DNA of 64,000 nucleotides from Balneolales bacterium ANBcel1 (GTDB lineage Bacteria; Bacteroidota; Rhodothermia; Balneolales; Natronogracilivirgulaceae). Within the stretch, counting starts at the first letter, position 1; each line of letters begins with the position of its first letter. Location: NCBI GenBank assembly GCA_029688905.1, contig JARULB010000001.1, positions 310,001-374,000 of the forward strand. Direction: 5' to 3'. A program made the position numbers and the translations under genes. This document shows, in pieces, positions 24,656 through 34,264 of this stretch. Below the pieces are notes generated by a model. That model did no database searches. It was not told the origin of the DNA and saw nothing but the letters and a program-made list of their open reading frames with translations.

Positions 24656-25999
24656 TCAGGCTGTGCTCCATGGAGTTACGCCATCGCGTGTTACCTTGTC
24701 GGTGATCAGGGCGGGGGTTTCCGGCCTTGTCGAACCAACGGTAACGGCATCCTGCAGCATCTGCCGGACCCTGTCCGTTGTTTCTTCCTTATTCGTGCGG
24801 CACCTGGCGATTGTTTCACCCTGTTTGACGGGATCGCCGATCTTTTTGTCCAGAATAATGCCCGCCACCGGGTCGATGGTATCCTCCTTGGATGCGCGTC
24901 CCGCCCCCAACTCCACTCCGGCCATGCCGATAGCGTAGGCGTCCATCTGTGTGACATAGCCTGCGGACGCGGCCTGAACCTCAAAAGAATGTTTTGCCGC
25001 CGGATAGCCCTCCGGCCGATCCAGGTATTCGGTGGATCCGTCCTGGGCGGTTACAATATCCCGGAACTTCTGCATGGCGGAACCGTCCTGTACCGATTTT
25101 CTGCTCTTTTCAACTCCCTCCTCAATGGATCCGGCCTTGCCGCCCAGCCAGATCATGGTGCCCGCGAGCAGGTGCGACACCTCCAGCAGGTCAGCGGGAC
25201 CGCCACCGTTCAGACATTCGATGCTCTCCTCAACCTCCAGCCAGTTGCCGATTTTGTGGCCCAGCGGTTGCTCCATGGCGGTGAGCCAGGCAATGGTGCG
25301 CTTGCCGAACTCCTCGCCGATCGACACCAGCCGCTGCGCAAGCTCCAGCGCCTGATCGCGTGTCTTCATGAAAGCGCCGGAACCGAATTTCACATCCAGC
25401 ACCAGGGCATCGATGCCCTCGGCCAGCTTCTTGCTCATGATGCTGCCGGCGATCAGGGGGATGGACTCGACGGTGGCCGTAACATCCCGCAGGGCGTACA
25501 TACGCTTGTCGGCCGGAGCGATCTCTTCGGTCTGCCCGATGAGGACCACATTGTGCTCCCTGAGTACCTCGACATATCGTTTTAGGTCCAGGTTGACATT
25601 AAACCCCGGGATGGATTCCAGCTTGTCGAGAGTACCGCCCGAATGTCCGAGTCCGCGGCCCGATATCATCGGTACGGGCACGCCGCAGGCGGCAACGATC
25701 GGAGCGAGGATCAGCGACGTCTTGTCGCCTACACCACCGGTGGAGTGTTTGTCGACTTTGATTCCCGGCACATCCGAAAGATCCATTACGGTGCCGGAGT
25801 GGAGCATTTCGCGGGTGAGGGCCGCCGCCTCGTCGTCATCCAGCCCGTTCAGAAAGGCGGCCATCAAAAAGGCGCTCATCTGGTAGTCGGGCACGGCATC
25901 GCGGCTGTACTGCTGGATCAGGTACCTGATCTCCTCTGATGAAAGGGAACGTTTGTCGCGCTTCTTCCGGATGAGCGAGGCGATATTATAGCTGTTCAT
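24656..25999 (-). CDS. Pyrimidine-nucleoside (thymidine) phosphorylase
   Basis: A 447-residue enzyme of the nucleoside phosphorylase family II, cleaving thymidine, deoxyuridine or uridine with phosphate to base and (deoxy)ribose-1-phosphate. The signature KHSTGGVGDKTSLILAP binds phosphate, and ISGRGLGHSGGTLDKLESIPG is the pyrimidine/sugar segment. Later come DVKFGSGAFMKT and a C-terminal domain. The ATG at 25999 starts MNSYNIASLIRKKRD, normal for the family; an open frame upstream has no similarity. I cannot tell the thymidine-specific DeoA type from the broader Pdp type by eye. It is divergent to the next gene. Confidence 0.93.
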   Translation of the reverse strand: MNSYNIASLIRKKRDKRSLSSEEIRYLIQQYSRDAVPDYQMSAFLMAAFLNGLDDDEAAALTREMLHSGTVMDLSDVPGIKVDKHSTGGVGDKTSLILAPIVAACGVPVPMISGRGLGHSGGTLDKLESIPGFNVNLDLKRYVEVLREHNVVLIGQTEEIAPADKRMYALRDVTATVESIPLIAGSIMSKKLAEGIDALVLDVKFGSGAFMKTRDQALELAQRLVSIGEEFGKRTIAWLTAMEQPLGHKIGNWLEVEESIECLNGGGPADLLEVSHLLAGTMIWLGGKAGSIEEGVEKSRKSVQDGSAMQKFRDIVTAQDGSTEYLDRPEGYPAAKHSFEVQAASAGYVTQMDAYAIGMAGVELGAGRASKEDTIDPVAGIILDKKIGDPVKQGETIARCRTNKEETTDRVRQMLQDAVTVGSTRPETPALITDKVTRDGVTPWSTA

Positions 26000-26192
26000 T
26001 GACGGATACTGTTTGAAATTCGGACTTCCATGTTTAAGAGTCGGCAAAATTTTGATATCTTGCGTGACGATCGGTACCGTTTGCCGGTAAATACCGGAAT
26101 CCGAAGATGTTTCGACCATTTCGCAGAAATTTGCCTCTCTGCTGTATTGTGGTGACATAATCGGGCAGAATCTTAACAATGGCAACTACCGC

Positions 26193-27038
26193 ATGGAGAT
26201 CTCGCCGTTTCAATTACTGCTTTTGCTCATCCTGATTATCCCGCTGATCCGGCGGGTATGGGACAATCTGAAGAAGGGTGACGACACCGGCCACGAAGGG
26301 GAAAACCTGCCAGAGGATCCCTGGAGTGTAGATCAGGATACCGAAAGCCGCTATCCGCAGGAGGCGGCCGGCCGGCACCGGCCCGGTGAATCGCGCTCAC
26401 AGGAGAACGGATACGGCGCATCCCCACAGCATACCGCGGAACAGCCGCGCGGGGAACAGAGCTGGGAGGATTTCTTTGAAGGCCTGGAAAAGGTGCTGTC
26501 CAGCGATGAGTCCGAGCAGAACAGGCAGCGTGAAAGCCAGCGCGAGCCCGCGTCAGCGTCATACGGCCGCGAGACGGCCGGAACGGTCTCGCAGCGAACA
26601 CGCGACGCTTCGTCCCGTCATCCCCTGGAAGGCCCTGTATACTCCGAAAGCGGCCATGGCGCGCGCGGTGCCTCTGCCTCAGCCGGTGGACATTCGGCTT
26701 CCGGCGGCTCTTACGGCAGTGCCACTTCTTCCGCTTCCGGCCAATCCCGGAGAGGTACCGGTGACAGCCGTGGTTCCCGTCCCTCGTCCGACCCGTTCCG
26801 CCATAAAGAGCACCGCTGGTCCGATACCGGAGAGGAGATCGAACAGGAGCTGGCCGACAAGGAGAATCCCATCTACGCCACGCTCGACGACGAGCCCACC
26901 GTCACCCGCCTCGGGATGAGCGGCAGGAAAAACGTCAAACGGATTCTTGGGGATCCCGAAAGAGTCCGTGACGGCATCATGCTGAAAGTGATCCTGGAAC
27001 CGCCGAGATCGCGTCGCGGGCGACCTGACCGTTTTTGA
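26193..27038 (+). CDS. Membrane-anchored low-complexity protein of unknown function
   Basis: A 281-residue protein with one N-terminal helix (FQLLLLLILIIPLIRRVW), then about 190 residues rich in Ser, Gly, Glu, Arg, Gln and Pro that should be disordered. The last 60 residues look ordered: ENPIYATLDDEPTVTR, then NVKRILGDPERVRDGIMLKVIL. This short ordered tail may be the functional part. I do not recognise the family. It stands one base ahead of pdxB and probably shares its transcript. Confidence 0.65.
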   Translation: MEISPFQLLLLLILIIPLIRRVWDNLKKGDDTGHEGENLPEDPWSVDQDTESRYPQEAAGRHRPGESRSQENGYGASPQHTAEQPRGEQSWEDFFEGLEKVLSSDESEQNRQRESQREPASASYGRETAGTVSQRTRDASSRHPLEGPVYSESGHGARGASASAGGHSASGGSYGSATSSASGQSRRGTGDSRGSRPSSDPFRHKEHRWSDTGEEIEQELADKENPIYATLDDEPTVTRLGMSGRKNVKRILGDPERVRDGIMLKVILEPPRSRRGRPDRF

Positions 27039-27039
27039 G

Positions 27040-28200
27040 ATGGATGATGTGATTACGGTACTGGGCGATCAAAACCACTATCTACTCGAGCGTTACCTCC
27101 ACCCTTCCCTGAAGCTGGAAACCTACGACCCCATCGCCGGATGGACGGACGATCAGATTCGACGGGCAGACGCCCTGCTGGTGCGTACGGTCAACCCGGT
27201 GAACGCGAATACCATCCCCACCGGCCACCGGCTCCGTTTTGTCGGCACCGCATCCGCCGGCCGCGACCATCTGGATGAATCCTGGCTACGCGGGCAGGGC
27301 ATCGCTACCGACGACGCCAAGGGCTCCAACGCCCGCTGCGTGGGCGAGTATGTTGCGGTTGCAACCCTGCTCTACTGTGATGCGAACGGAGTTGATCCCG
27401 AAACCCTCACCGCCGGCATCGTTGGAGCCGGTTTCACCGGTTCGGCCGTATCGGAGCTGCTGGAGGCGATCGGCATCCGGTGTCTGCGCCACGATCCGCC
27501 CCGCGCCGAACGTGACCCCTCCTTTGTTTCGGCACCCGTGGCGGATGTACTGGAATGTGACATCATCAGCTTTCATGTGCCATTGGAGACCGGCGGAGCG
27601 CACCCAACCCGTTACTGGTTTGATGAAGAGAAGATCCGGGCACACCCCCGCCGACTGGCCATCAACGCGTCACGCGGTGGCGTAGTGGACGAGCAGGCCC
27701 TGCGCAGGGCATTGACGGACGGCCATATACAGGCCTGCATCCTGGATGTCTGGGAAAACGAACCCCGCTTCAACGACTCCAGTTTGGAGGCGGCCTTTCT
27801 GGCGACGCCCCACATCGCGGGGTATTCGATCGAAGCGAAGGCCAAAGCCTCCGAGATGATCTGCCGGAGCCTCCACAAGGAGTTGGGCCTGCCGGATCCC
27901 GGGCCGGTGACCGACACCCTCTACCCGGCCTCCCTTCCCGGCGGCGACGCCTCGCTCTCCGAAATTCTGAACGCCCTCCACCCCGCCCGCAGCTACGACC
28001 ACGGGCTCAGGGGGCTGGCCGGGAACCCTGATGCCGAAAAGGGGCCCGCCTTCCTGCGACTGCGCCAAAACACCCCGTTGCGCAACGAGTTCCGCCATAT
28101 CGAAATCCCGGAGTCCGTCACGCTGCGGTATCCGGCACTTGCCGCCCTCGGTCTCCGGACGCTTGCACCGCCCCGACCAAACGCTGAACGCCCGAAATGA
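27040..28200 (+). CDS. pdxB: 4-phosphoerythronate dehydrogenase (PdxB-like)
   Basis: A 386-residue D-isomer-specific 2-hydroxyacid dehydrogenase. The Rossmann motif is GIVGAGFTGSAV; the catalytic Arg, Glu and His are in INASRGGVVDE, LDVWENEPRF and ATPHIAGYS. The length, the ATPHIAGYS motif, and the C-terminal extension (about residues 285-386) point to PdxB, which oxidises 4-phosphoerythronate in the DXP-dependent pyridoxal phosphate route. It is close behind the low-complexity gene, and its stop overlaps the next start as ATGA. The two genes that follow are transport-like, an unusual neighbourhood for PdxB. Confidence 0.88.
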   Translation: MDDVITVLGDQNHYLLERYLHPSLKLETYDPIAGWTDDQIRRADALLVRTVNPVNANTIPTGHRLRFVGTASAGRDHLDESWLRGQGIATDDAKGSNARCVGEYVAVATLLYCDANGVDPETLTAGIVGAGFTGSAVSELLEAIGIRCLRHDPPRAERDPSFVSAPVADVLECDIISFHVPLETGGAHPTRYWFDEEKIRAHPRRLAINASRGGVVDEQALRRALTDGHIQACILDVWENEPRFNDSSLEAAFLATPHIAGYSIEAKAKASEMICRSLHKELGLPDPGPVTDTLYPASLPGGDASLSEILNALHPARSYDHGLRGLAGNPDAEKGPAFLRLRQNTPLRNEFRHIEIPESVTLRYPALAALGLRTLAPPRPNAERPK

Positions 28201-29456
28201 GACACATCCCATCCAGCAGCCTTCCGAAAAAGAATGTGAGTCCGGGCCGGCGTGTGACCTCGCTAATGCCGGGATTCATGCTGTTGCTTGCACTCGGCTG
28301 GATGGGCCACGACCTGCCCCTGGAGGAGCGGATTGTGCTGTTCCGCTACCTGGCGATGGCGTTCGCCGGTGTGATGGCGTTTATCACCCCGCACCTGCTT
28401 TTTCCGGATGCCGACAAAACGCTCATCCTGCAGCTCAACCTCTCCCCGCGAAAGCTTTTCCTCCATCATTGCGTGAAACTGCGCCCCTTGTGGGGCTTCG
28501 CCATGGCTGCGCTGCTGCTCACCGCCTTCGGGGATGCGGTCAGTCCGGCCGCGGACACGGCCCGGAAGCTGCAGCTGCTCGGCACCGGAGCGTTGGCGCT
28601 GAGCGCCATCATGCTCTACGCCCTGTACCGGTTTGTGACGATCGGCGGACTCTCACAGCGCTGGCACGAAGGCAAGATTGGCCGCCGCGCCTTCGACTCG
28701 ATGGAAAAAATCGGCAAGGGGAGTCCCGTTAGCGCCGGCATGTATCCCACATTCATCAGCACCATTTTGGTTACCTTCGCCGGCATGATGATCGTGGTCA
28801 TCGCCTCTGCCATCCCCCACCCGCTCCTTGCCATCCTGCCCTACGCGGCTTTTGCCGGATATGCCGGTACACAGCTGTACCGGGCGGGGCGCCGATACGA
28901 CCGGCTCTACTACCAGAGCGACGCTTTTTACGACGAATTGTTCACCAACCCCTCCACCGGATTGCGCGATTCGCGGGAACCGGCACGTTACGAGGCGATC
29001 TACTGGGTTCCGGGACGGTGGCGGCCTGCGGTTTGGAGTCAGCTCATACAACTGGACCGCAAGCGGCCCATGGGCAGGATTATCGCTCTGCTCACGTTTA
29101 CTTACTGGCTGCTGATCTGGCTTGGGGTGCCGGAAAGCTGGCACGCCCTGTGGCTGGTTTTCTGGGTGATGGCCAAAAACCTGCTCGCCTGGCCGGCATC
29201 CGACAGGCGCATATCGCCCCCCATGTTCCACTGGTGGATGATGCCGCCGCGCGACTGGGTGATCGTCCGCTTTTTTATGCAGGTGCGATGGACTCTGGCA
29301 CTGTTTCTGACCGTCGCCGCGGCAGCGGTGATGTCCGGTGCCGTCGGCTGGACCGATGTCTGGTTCTGGACCGCTTTTGACCTGGGCGTATGCATCGCCT
29401 CGGCCTGGGTGATAACCCGCAGCAACGAATACGCTTTCCAAAGAAAATACGCATGA
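28197..29456 (+). CDS. Polytopic membrane protein, probable ABC transporter permease
   Basis: A 419-residue protein with about ten hydrophobic segments in pairs, among them FMLLLALGWMGHDL, LAMAFAGVMAFITPHLL, and two near the end (LALFLTVAAAAVMSG). Start overlaps the pdxB stop, and its own stop overlaps the start of an ABC ATPase gene, so I infer it is the membrane partner of that ATPase. I see no similarity to a named permease family by eye, although small permeases of this type in Bacteroidota are often unclassified. Substrate unknown. Confidence 0.6.
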   Translation: MRHIPSSSLPKKNVSPGRRVTSLMPGFMLLLALGWMGHDLPLEERIVLFRYLAMAFAGVMAFITPHLLFPDADKTLILQLNLSPRKLFLHHCVKLRPLWGFAMAALLLTAFGDAVSPAADTARKLQLLGTGALALSAIMLYALYRFVTIGGLSQRWHEGKIGRRAFDSMEKIGKGSPVSAGMYPTFISTILVTFAGMMIVVIASAIPHPLLAILPYAAFAGYAGTQLYRAGRRYDRLYYQSDAFYDELFTNPSTGLRDSREPARYEAIYWVPGRWRPAVWSQLIQLDRKRPMGRIIALLTFTYWLLIWLGVPESWHALWLVFWVMAKNLLAWPASDRRISPPMFHWWMMPPRDWVIVRFFMQVRWTLALFLTVAAAAVMSGAVGWTDVWFWTAFDLGVCIASAWVITRSNEYAFQRKYA

Positions 29457-30094
29457 GTGACTATCTGAACGTCAGAAATGTTTCCAAAAGGTACGGAACG
29501 GGGCCGATGGTGATCGCCGGACTGAACCACACCTTCCGCAAAGGCGTGGCTACCGGCCTGATCGGAGCCAACGGCTCGGGAAAAACCACCTTTCTGAGGC
29601 TTCTGTCGGTGACCGCCTTCCCCACCGAAGGAGAAATCACCTTCCGGGGCAACTCCATCTACGACTCGCCTCACCGCTTTCTGAAACACATCGGGATGGT
29701 GACCGACTCCGGTGACCTGCCTCAGTATATCAGTGCCAATGAACTGCTGGAATGGACCTTGCGGGCGCGGGGGAAATGGGCCGACGAGGAGTCGCCACAG
29801 CGGATGGACCGGTTGTTTGGACGGCTTCAGTTCGACGAACGGAGAGCGAATTTGATCGGAACCTACTCAAGCGGCATGCTGCAAAAAGCCATGCTTGCCT
29901 GCAGCCTGATCAGCGATCCGGAAATCATCCTGCTGGACGAGCCGTTCCGGGCACTGGATGAGGAGAGCAAAAAAGCGTCGCTCGAGCTGCTCGAGGAGTT
30001 TAAAAACAACGGCGGGACCATCCTCGTCTCCAGCCATCTCCAGGATACGCTGGCCCATATCTGCGACGAATACATCACCTTCCCGGTGAAATGA
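29453..30094 (+). CDS. ABC transporter ATP-binding protein
   Basis: A 213-residue ATPase: Walker A GANGSGKTTFLRL, Q-loop near GMVTDSGDLPQ, signature YSSGMLQKAMLACSL (a divergent LSGGQ), Walker B EIILLDEPF, D-loop ALDEES and switch His in LVSSHLQD. Start at 29453 (MSDYLNVRNVSKRYG) overlaps the preceding stop as ATGA; upstream codons in the same frame have no similarity. With the preceding membrane protein it makes a compact exporter-like pair. Confidence 0.92.
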   Translation: MSDYLNVRNVSKRYGTGPMVIAGLNHTFRKGVATGLIGANGSGKTTFLRLLSVTAFPTEGEITFRGNSIYDSPHRFLKHIGMVTDSGDLPQYISANELLEWTLRARGKWADEESPQRMDRLFGRLQFDERRANLIGTYSSGMLQKAMLACSLISDPEIILLDEPFRALDEESKKASLELLEEFKNNGGTILVSSHLQDTLAHICDEYITFPVK

Positions 30095-30279
30095 ACCGAG
30101 ATGTGGCGCAGGCGACCCGGTCTGATGATCCGGCCATGTCCTGCAACACACTACCCGTTGACATGGTGCTAAACGGAGGCATCAGCAAGCCGGTCAGTCG
30201 GAGAACTCAATCAGACGGACAGCCATCTGGCCGGAAGGGTGCATGATCCAGCCCAAATGACACGTCATAATAGAACATT

Positions 30280-31041
30280 TCAGGGGAGCCCGAACAGGCG
30301 GCGGGCGTTTTCCGTGGTGACTCGGTCGGCCTCATCGGGGGTCCAGCCGAAGATTTCCGCCAGTTTTTCGGCCGTATACGCCAGATATGCGGGTTCATTG
30401 CGTTTGCCCCGTTTCGGTACGGGTGCCAGGTAGGGCGCATCGGTTTCCAGCAGCAGGCGGTCGGTTGGGAGTCCGGCGACCACCCGGTCAACACCGGCAT
30501 TCTTAAACGTCACCACCCCGCCGATGCCGAGGTAGAGGTTGAGGTCCAGTGCGCGGCGGGCTTCGCTTTCAGTGCCGTTAAAGCAATGCCAGACACCGTT
30601 CAGATTCCCGTCCTGCTCGTCCTCGACAATATCCAGCAAATCGTCGGTGCTTTCCCGGTTATGAAGGATGACCGGTTTGCCCGTTTCCCTGGCCAGTCTG
30701 CAGTGGAAGCGAAGGCTCTCTTTCTGCTCATTTACAAAATCCGTCGACCAGTGGTAGTCAAGTCCGGTTTCACCGACAGCGATAATATCCGGGGATTCGG
30801 CAAGCCGGGGCAGGAGCTCCAGTACATCGGCGGTATCGCCGCGGACATCACAAGGATGAATACCCGCCATTTTGTGAAAACGGATACCGGGATGATGCAT
30901 CTCGTCCATTTGCGCCAGGGAGTCTATATCGATGGCCGGCATCATAATATCGGTTATACCAACGCTGACGGCCCGATCAAGGACTTCGGCCAGGTCGTCA
31001 CGAAACCGGGGGAGATAAATATGGGAGTGGGTATCAATCAT
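30280..31041 (-). CDS. tatD: TatD family hydrolase (metal-dependent DNase)
   Basis: A 253-residue TIM-barrel hydrolase with the metal motif IDTHSHIYLPRF at the start, VGETGLDYHW, VILHNRES, VWHCFNGTESEA and LLLETDAPYLAPVP. TatD family proteins cut DNA exonucleolytically and some deacylate D-aminoacyl-tRNA. The ATG at 31041 puts MIDTHSH at the first codon. It is alone, convergent with the ABC ATPase gene. Confidence 0.93.
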   Translation of the reverse strand: MIDTHSHIYLPRFRDDLAEVLDRAVSVGITDIMMPAIDIDSLAQMDEMHHPGIRFHKMAGIHPCDVRGDTADVLELLPRLAESPDIIAVGETGLDYHWSTDFVNEQKESLRFHCRLARETGKPVILHNRESTDDLLDIVEDEQDGNLNGVWHCFNGTESEARRALDLNLYLGIGGVVTFKNAGVDRVVAGLPTDRLLLETDAPYLAPVPKRGKRNEPAYLAYTAEKLAEIFGWTPDEADRVTTENARRLFGLP

Positions 31042-31366
31042 GGGAAAAGCAGGTGCCGTAATTGCCGGTCGGCTGACCGGCCTGTGCGCCATTTACGGAT
31101 AGTTTTTGACTTTTTTTATGTTCGTTTGAAGGTAACAAAAAAAGTCGGCGAACCCATGATCGGGCTTTGAAGGGTGACGACGGCAGATATCAATCAGCGT
31201 CATAAAAAACAACATTTCGGATGGATTTACCACAGGATGAATTGTAAGTTTCGATATCTGTCCGGGTCTTTTTTATTGCAGCGCGGCGCGAATTCGATTT
31301 TTGATATTCTCGGCAAAAGACATATATTCAAACATATTTTATACATATCCCCTAAATAGCAAGTAC
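31042..31366. other. 325-bp divergent region upstream of tatD and recA
   Basis: It holds both promoters. Two perfect inverted repeats stand out: GCCGGTC-GGCT-GACCGGC (31064-31081) and GACTTTTTTT with AAAAAAAGTC (31108-31117 and 31137-31146). The part next to recA is AT-rich (31300-31350). I could not identify a LexA-type box with confidence. Confidence 0.45.
31108..31146. repeat. Perfect 10-bp inverted repeat upstream of recA/tatD
   Basis: GACTTTTTTT (31108-31117) and AAAAAAAGTC (31137-31146) pair exactly, with a 19-base spacer. Together with the 7-bp stem at 31064-31081 it lies in the divergent tatD/recA gap. It might be an operator or a hairpin in the tatD leader. Confidence 0.45.
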
Positions 31367-32506
31367 ATGGCTGATAACGAACGCAGAAAAGCAATTGACC
31401 TGGCGGTAGGCCAGATTGAGAAACAGTACGGGAAAGGGACGATCATGCGGCTGGGGGATCAGCCCATTGCCAATATCCCCTGCATTTCCACCGGTTCCAT
31501 GGTAGTGGATCATGCCCTGGGCGTTGGCGGGGTGCCCCGCGGGAGAATCACCGAAATCTACGGTCCCGAATCGAGCGGAAAGACCACCCTCGCGCTGCAT
31601 GTTATCGCCGAAGCGCAGAAGGCCGGCGGGCACGCTGCCATCATCGATGCCGAGCACGCGTTTGATCCGAAGTACGGGAAAGCGCTCGGCATCAAGATCG
31701 ATGAGCTGCTCATATCCCAGCCCGACAACGGAGAGCAGGCGCTGGAGATTGCCGAGACGCTGATCCGCTCCGCCGCGCTGGATGTGGTCGTTATCGACTC
31801 GGTGGCCGCACTGGTTCCGCGCGCCGAGCTGGACGGCGAAATGGGGGACTCGCAGGTCGGCCTGCAGGCCCGTCTGATGTCGCAGGCTCTCAGAAAACTG
31901 ACCGGCATCGTCAACCGCACCCACACCTCTGTCATCTTCATCAACCAGCTCCGCGAAAAGATCGGGGTGATGTTCGGCAACCCGGAAACCACTACAGGCG
32001 GAAAGGCGCTCAAGTTCTACTCATCGGTACGGATCGACATCCGGAGGATCGGCGCCATCAAGCGCGGCGACGAAGTGACCGGCAACCGAACCAAGGTGAA
32101 GGTGGTGAAAAACAAGGTGGCCCCACCGTTCAAAACCTGCGAATTCAACATCATGTACGGCAAAGGGATTTCCCGCATTGCCGAGTTGCTTGACCTTGCG
32201 GTGCAATTCGACATCGTCCAGAAGCGGGGAAGCTGGTACCGCTATGATGGTGATCCGATCGGGCAGGGTACCGACTCGGCCATTCAGTTTCTTCAGGAGG
32301 ATGAGCAACTTGCAAACAAAATCGAGGGTATTGTCCGCAACAAACTGATGCCGGACCATTACCCCGAAAACGGGAAGGAGAAGGCAGGGTCTGCCGCCGG
32401 ATCCTCGTCGGAAAGCCCCTCATCGCAAACGGCCGCAGGCAAAAAAGCCGCCGGTACCCCGGGCGGCGGTGCAGCGGGTGAGACCACCGGTTCCGGCCGG
32501 GAATAA
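31367..32506 (+). CDS. recA: Recombinase RecA
   Basis: A 379-residue RecA. The ATG at 31367 gives [24 protein letters not shown]; the open frame begins earlier but without similarity. Walker A is GPESSGKTT, Walker B is in [12 protein letters not shown], loop L1 includes EMGDSQVG, and loop L2 lies in [15 protein letters not shown]. The C-terminal tail after about residue 330 is long and rich in Gly, Ser, Ala and Glu. RecA forms filaments on single-stranded DNA for strand exchange and activates LexA-type self-cleavage. It is followed by recX after 23 bases. Confidence 0.98.
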   Translation: MADNERRKAIDLAVGQIEKQYGKGTIMRLGDQPIANIPCISTGSMVVDHALGVGGVPRGRITEIYGPESSGKTTLALHVIAEAQKAGGHAAIIDAEHAFDPKYGKALGIKIDELLISQPDNGEQALEIAETLIRSAALDVVVIDSVAALVPRAELDGEMGDSQVGLQARLMSQALRKLTGIVNRTHTSVIFINQLREKIGVMFGNPETTTGGKALKFYSSVRIDIRRIGAIKRGDEVTGNRTKVKVVKNKVAPPFKTCEFNIMYGKGISRIAELLDLAVQFDIVQKRGSWYRYDGDPIGQGTDSAIQFLQEDEQLANKIEGIVRNKLMPDHYPENGKEKAGSAAGSSSESPSSQTAAGKKAAGTPGGGAAGETTGSGRE

Positions 32507-32529
32507 CCTGCCGGGAAGCGGTGTGAGCC

Positions 32530-33204
32530 ATGGATGACATACCGGAGAATCTGCCTGGCCCGTGCACGGAATTATCCGTTCAGAAAAACAACGGAGAACG
32601 GGTCTCCCTTTTTGTGAACGGTGAGTTCATCGGCGGATTTCACCGGGAGGTGGTGGCCGCCGCGGGAGTCCGTCGAAACAGCGTCATAACAGCTGCGCTT
32701 TTTGAGCAGCTGGTCCGTGATGACCGGCAGTACAAACTCCGCGACCAGATTTACCGCTGGCTCGCCATTCGAAACCACAGCAGCGGGGAGCTTCGGAAAA
32801 AAGCCCTGGCGAAAGGATACTCCGCCGAAGAAATATCCCGTGCCATCGAGAAGGCTGAAGAGAGGGGATACACCGATGACGCGGCATTTGCGCGTCAGTT
32901 CGCCGAAGAAAAAAAACGGAGCCGCAAATGGGGGCCGGTGAAAATTCGTGCGGCTTTGTCCCAAAAAGGGATAAAAAAGCAGTATATTGCATCGGCTCTG
33001 AAGGGCCTTTTCGATGACCCGTCCCTGCAGGATGATCTGTATGCCGCTTCCCGGAGTATCCGGAGCCGGCTGCTCAGAACCGAGAAAGGGATAAAACGCA
33101 AAAAAAAGCTTGCCGATTTTCTGATACGAAGAGGATTTCCGTCACATGTCGTCTTTGAGCAGTCGGATGATCTTCTGAACAGACTTGAGCATGAAGAACG
33201 TTAG
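32530..33204 (+). CDS. recX: Regulatory protein RecX
   Basis: A 224-residue all-helical RecX, which binds in the RecA filament groove and limits it. Recognised by three tandem three-helix repeats: RHQIYRWLAIRNHSSGELRKKAL-like motif in the centre, AEERGYTDDAAFARQFAEEK, and WGPVKIRAALSQKGI, ending in KLADFLIRRGFPSHVV. The N-terminus has an extra about 50-residue segment. It follows recA directly, and its end overlaps the start of the next gene. Confidence 0.93.
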   Translation: MDDIPENLPGPCTELSVQKNNGERVSLFVNGEFIGGFHREVVAAAGVRRNSVITAALFEQLVRDDRQYKLRDQIYRWLAIRNHSSGELRKKALAKGYSAEEISRAIEKAEERGYTDDAAFARQFAEEKKRSRKWGPVKIRAALSQKGIKKQYIASALKGLFDDPSLQDDLYAASRSIRSRLLRTEKGIKRKKKLADFLIRRGFPSHVVFEQSDDLLNRLEHEER

Positions 33205-34261
33205 TACCGAGTCCCTGGTCCGTTTAATCATCGGTGCAGCCGCACTGCTGCTGCTTTTGCTGCTGCTGTACCGTTTTTTTGTGCTGGTGCTGTATGCGCT
33301 GATCGCCCTGGTCATCTCCTACATCCTCGACCCGTTTGTAAACCGGATGCAGGCGGTGGGCATGAACCGGACGCTCGCCATCAGCATGGTGCTGTCCTCC
33401 CTGATCCTGTTGCTGGTTTGGTTTTCCAGTACCGTGCTCCCGGCCGTGGCAAACCAGGTGATAATTCTCGGACAGCAGCTCAATTTTGACGCCATCCTTG
33501 TGGTAACCGCCCAGATCGAGGATCAGATACTCGAGAGGGCCCCATTCCTGCCGGAAGGGTTTCTCCGCGACAATGTACCCTATGTCGCTGAAGTTCTTTT
33601 CCAGACCGACGACATCACCCGCACCATCAACAACATCCTTGGCATTTTCGCCAATATTTTCTGGGCGTTTCTTGTAATACCGTTCGCCACCTTCTTCATC
33701 CTCAAGGACGGCAGTTCCCTGCGCCGCAGCATCCTTCGCATGGTTCCCAACAAGTATTTCGAAACCACCCTCACCGGTATCGAGAAAGTGGAAAAGCGGC
33801 TGGTTACCTATTTCAAGAGTGTGGGCCTGCAGAGCGTGATCATCGCCACCACCGCCACCATCACCCTGAACATCGTGGGGCTCAACAATGCCCTCTCTGT
33901 CGGTATCGCTGCCGGTGTGGCGAACATCATTCCCTATTTTGGTCCCATTATCGGGTATATTCTCTCCATCATAGTGTCGGTGCTGGAAACAGGTGACTTT
34001 TCGCTGGTGATCTATGTGATCGGCGCGATACTAGTCACCCAGATTATCGACAACATCCTGGTGCAGCCCCTGCTTTTTTCACGATCGGCCAATCTACACC
34101 CCATTGTTGTGCTGTTCGTGGTGATGATCGGGGCGGAGATTGCCGGTATCCTCGGAATGCTGGTGGCGGTGCCGCTGACCGCTGTTACTGTAATTACCAT
34201 CCAGCAGATGCGATGGAGCCTGGACAACTACCATGTATTCCGAACAGCCGACCCCAATTAA
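33191..34261 (+). CDS. AI-2E family transporter (PerM/YdiK-like)
   Basis: A 356-residue membrane protein with about eight helices: LIIGAAALLLLLLLLYRFFVLVLYALIALVIS at the start (in two pieces), the family PFVNRMQAVGMNRTLAI and AGVANIIPYFGPIIGY motif near residue 240, and DNILVQPLLFSRS further on. Proteins of this family are poorly defined; some export quorum signals and others handle sodium. The ATG at 33191 overlaps the recX stop by 14 bases. Confidence 0.9.
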   Translation: MKNVSTESLVRLIIGAAALLLLLLLLYRFFVLVLYALIALVISYILDPFVNRMQAVGMNRTLAISMVLSSLILLLVWFSSTVLPAVANQVIILGQQLNFDAILVVTAQIEDQILERAPFLPEGFLRDNVPYVAEVLFQTDDITRTINNILGIFANIFWAFLVIPFATFFILKDGSSLRRSILRMVPNKYFETTLTGIEKVEKRLVTYFKSVGLQSVIIATTATITLNIVGLNNALSVGIAAGVANIIPYFGPIIGYILSIIVSVLETGDFSLVIYVIGAILVTQIIDNILVQPLLFSRSANLHPIVVLFVVMIGAEIAGILGMLVAVPLTAVTVITIQQMRWSLDNYHVFRTADPN

Positions 34262-34264
34262 TCC

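Noticed and set aside
28653-29441. Long antisense frame opposite the permease-like gene
   Set aside because: It is a shadow of GC-rich codons; the plus-strand frame has membrane helices and ATGA couplings on both sides.
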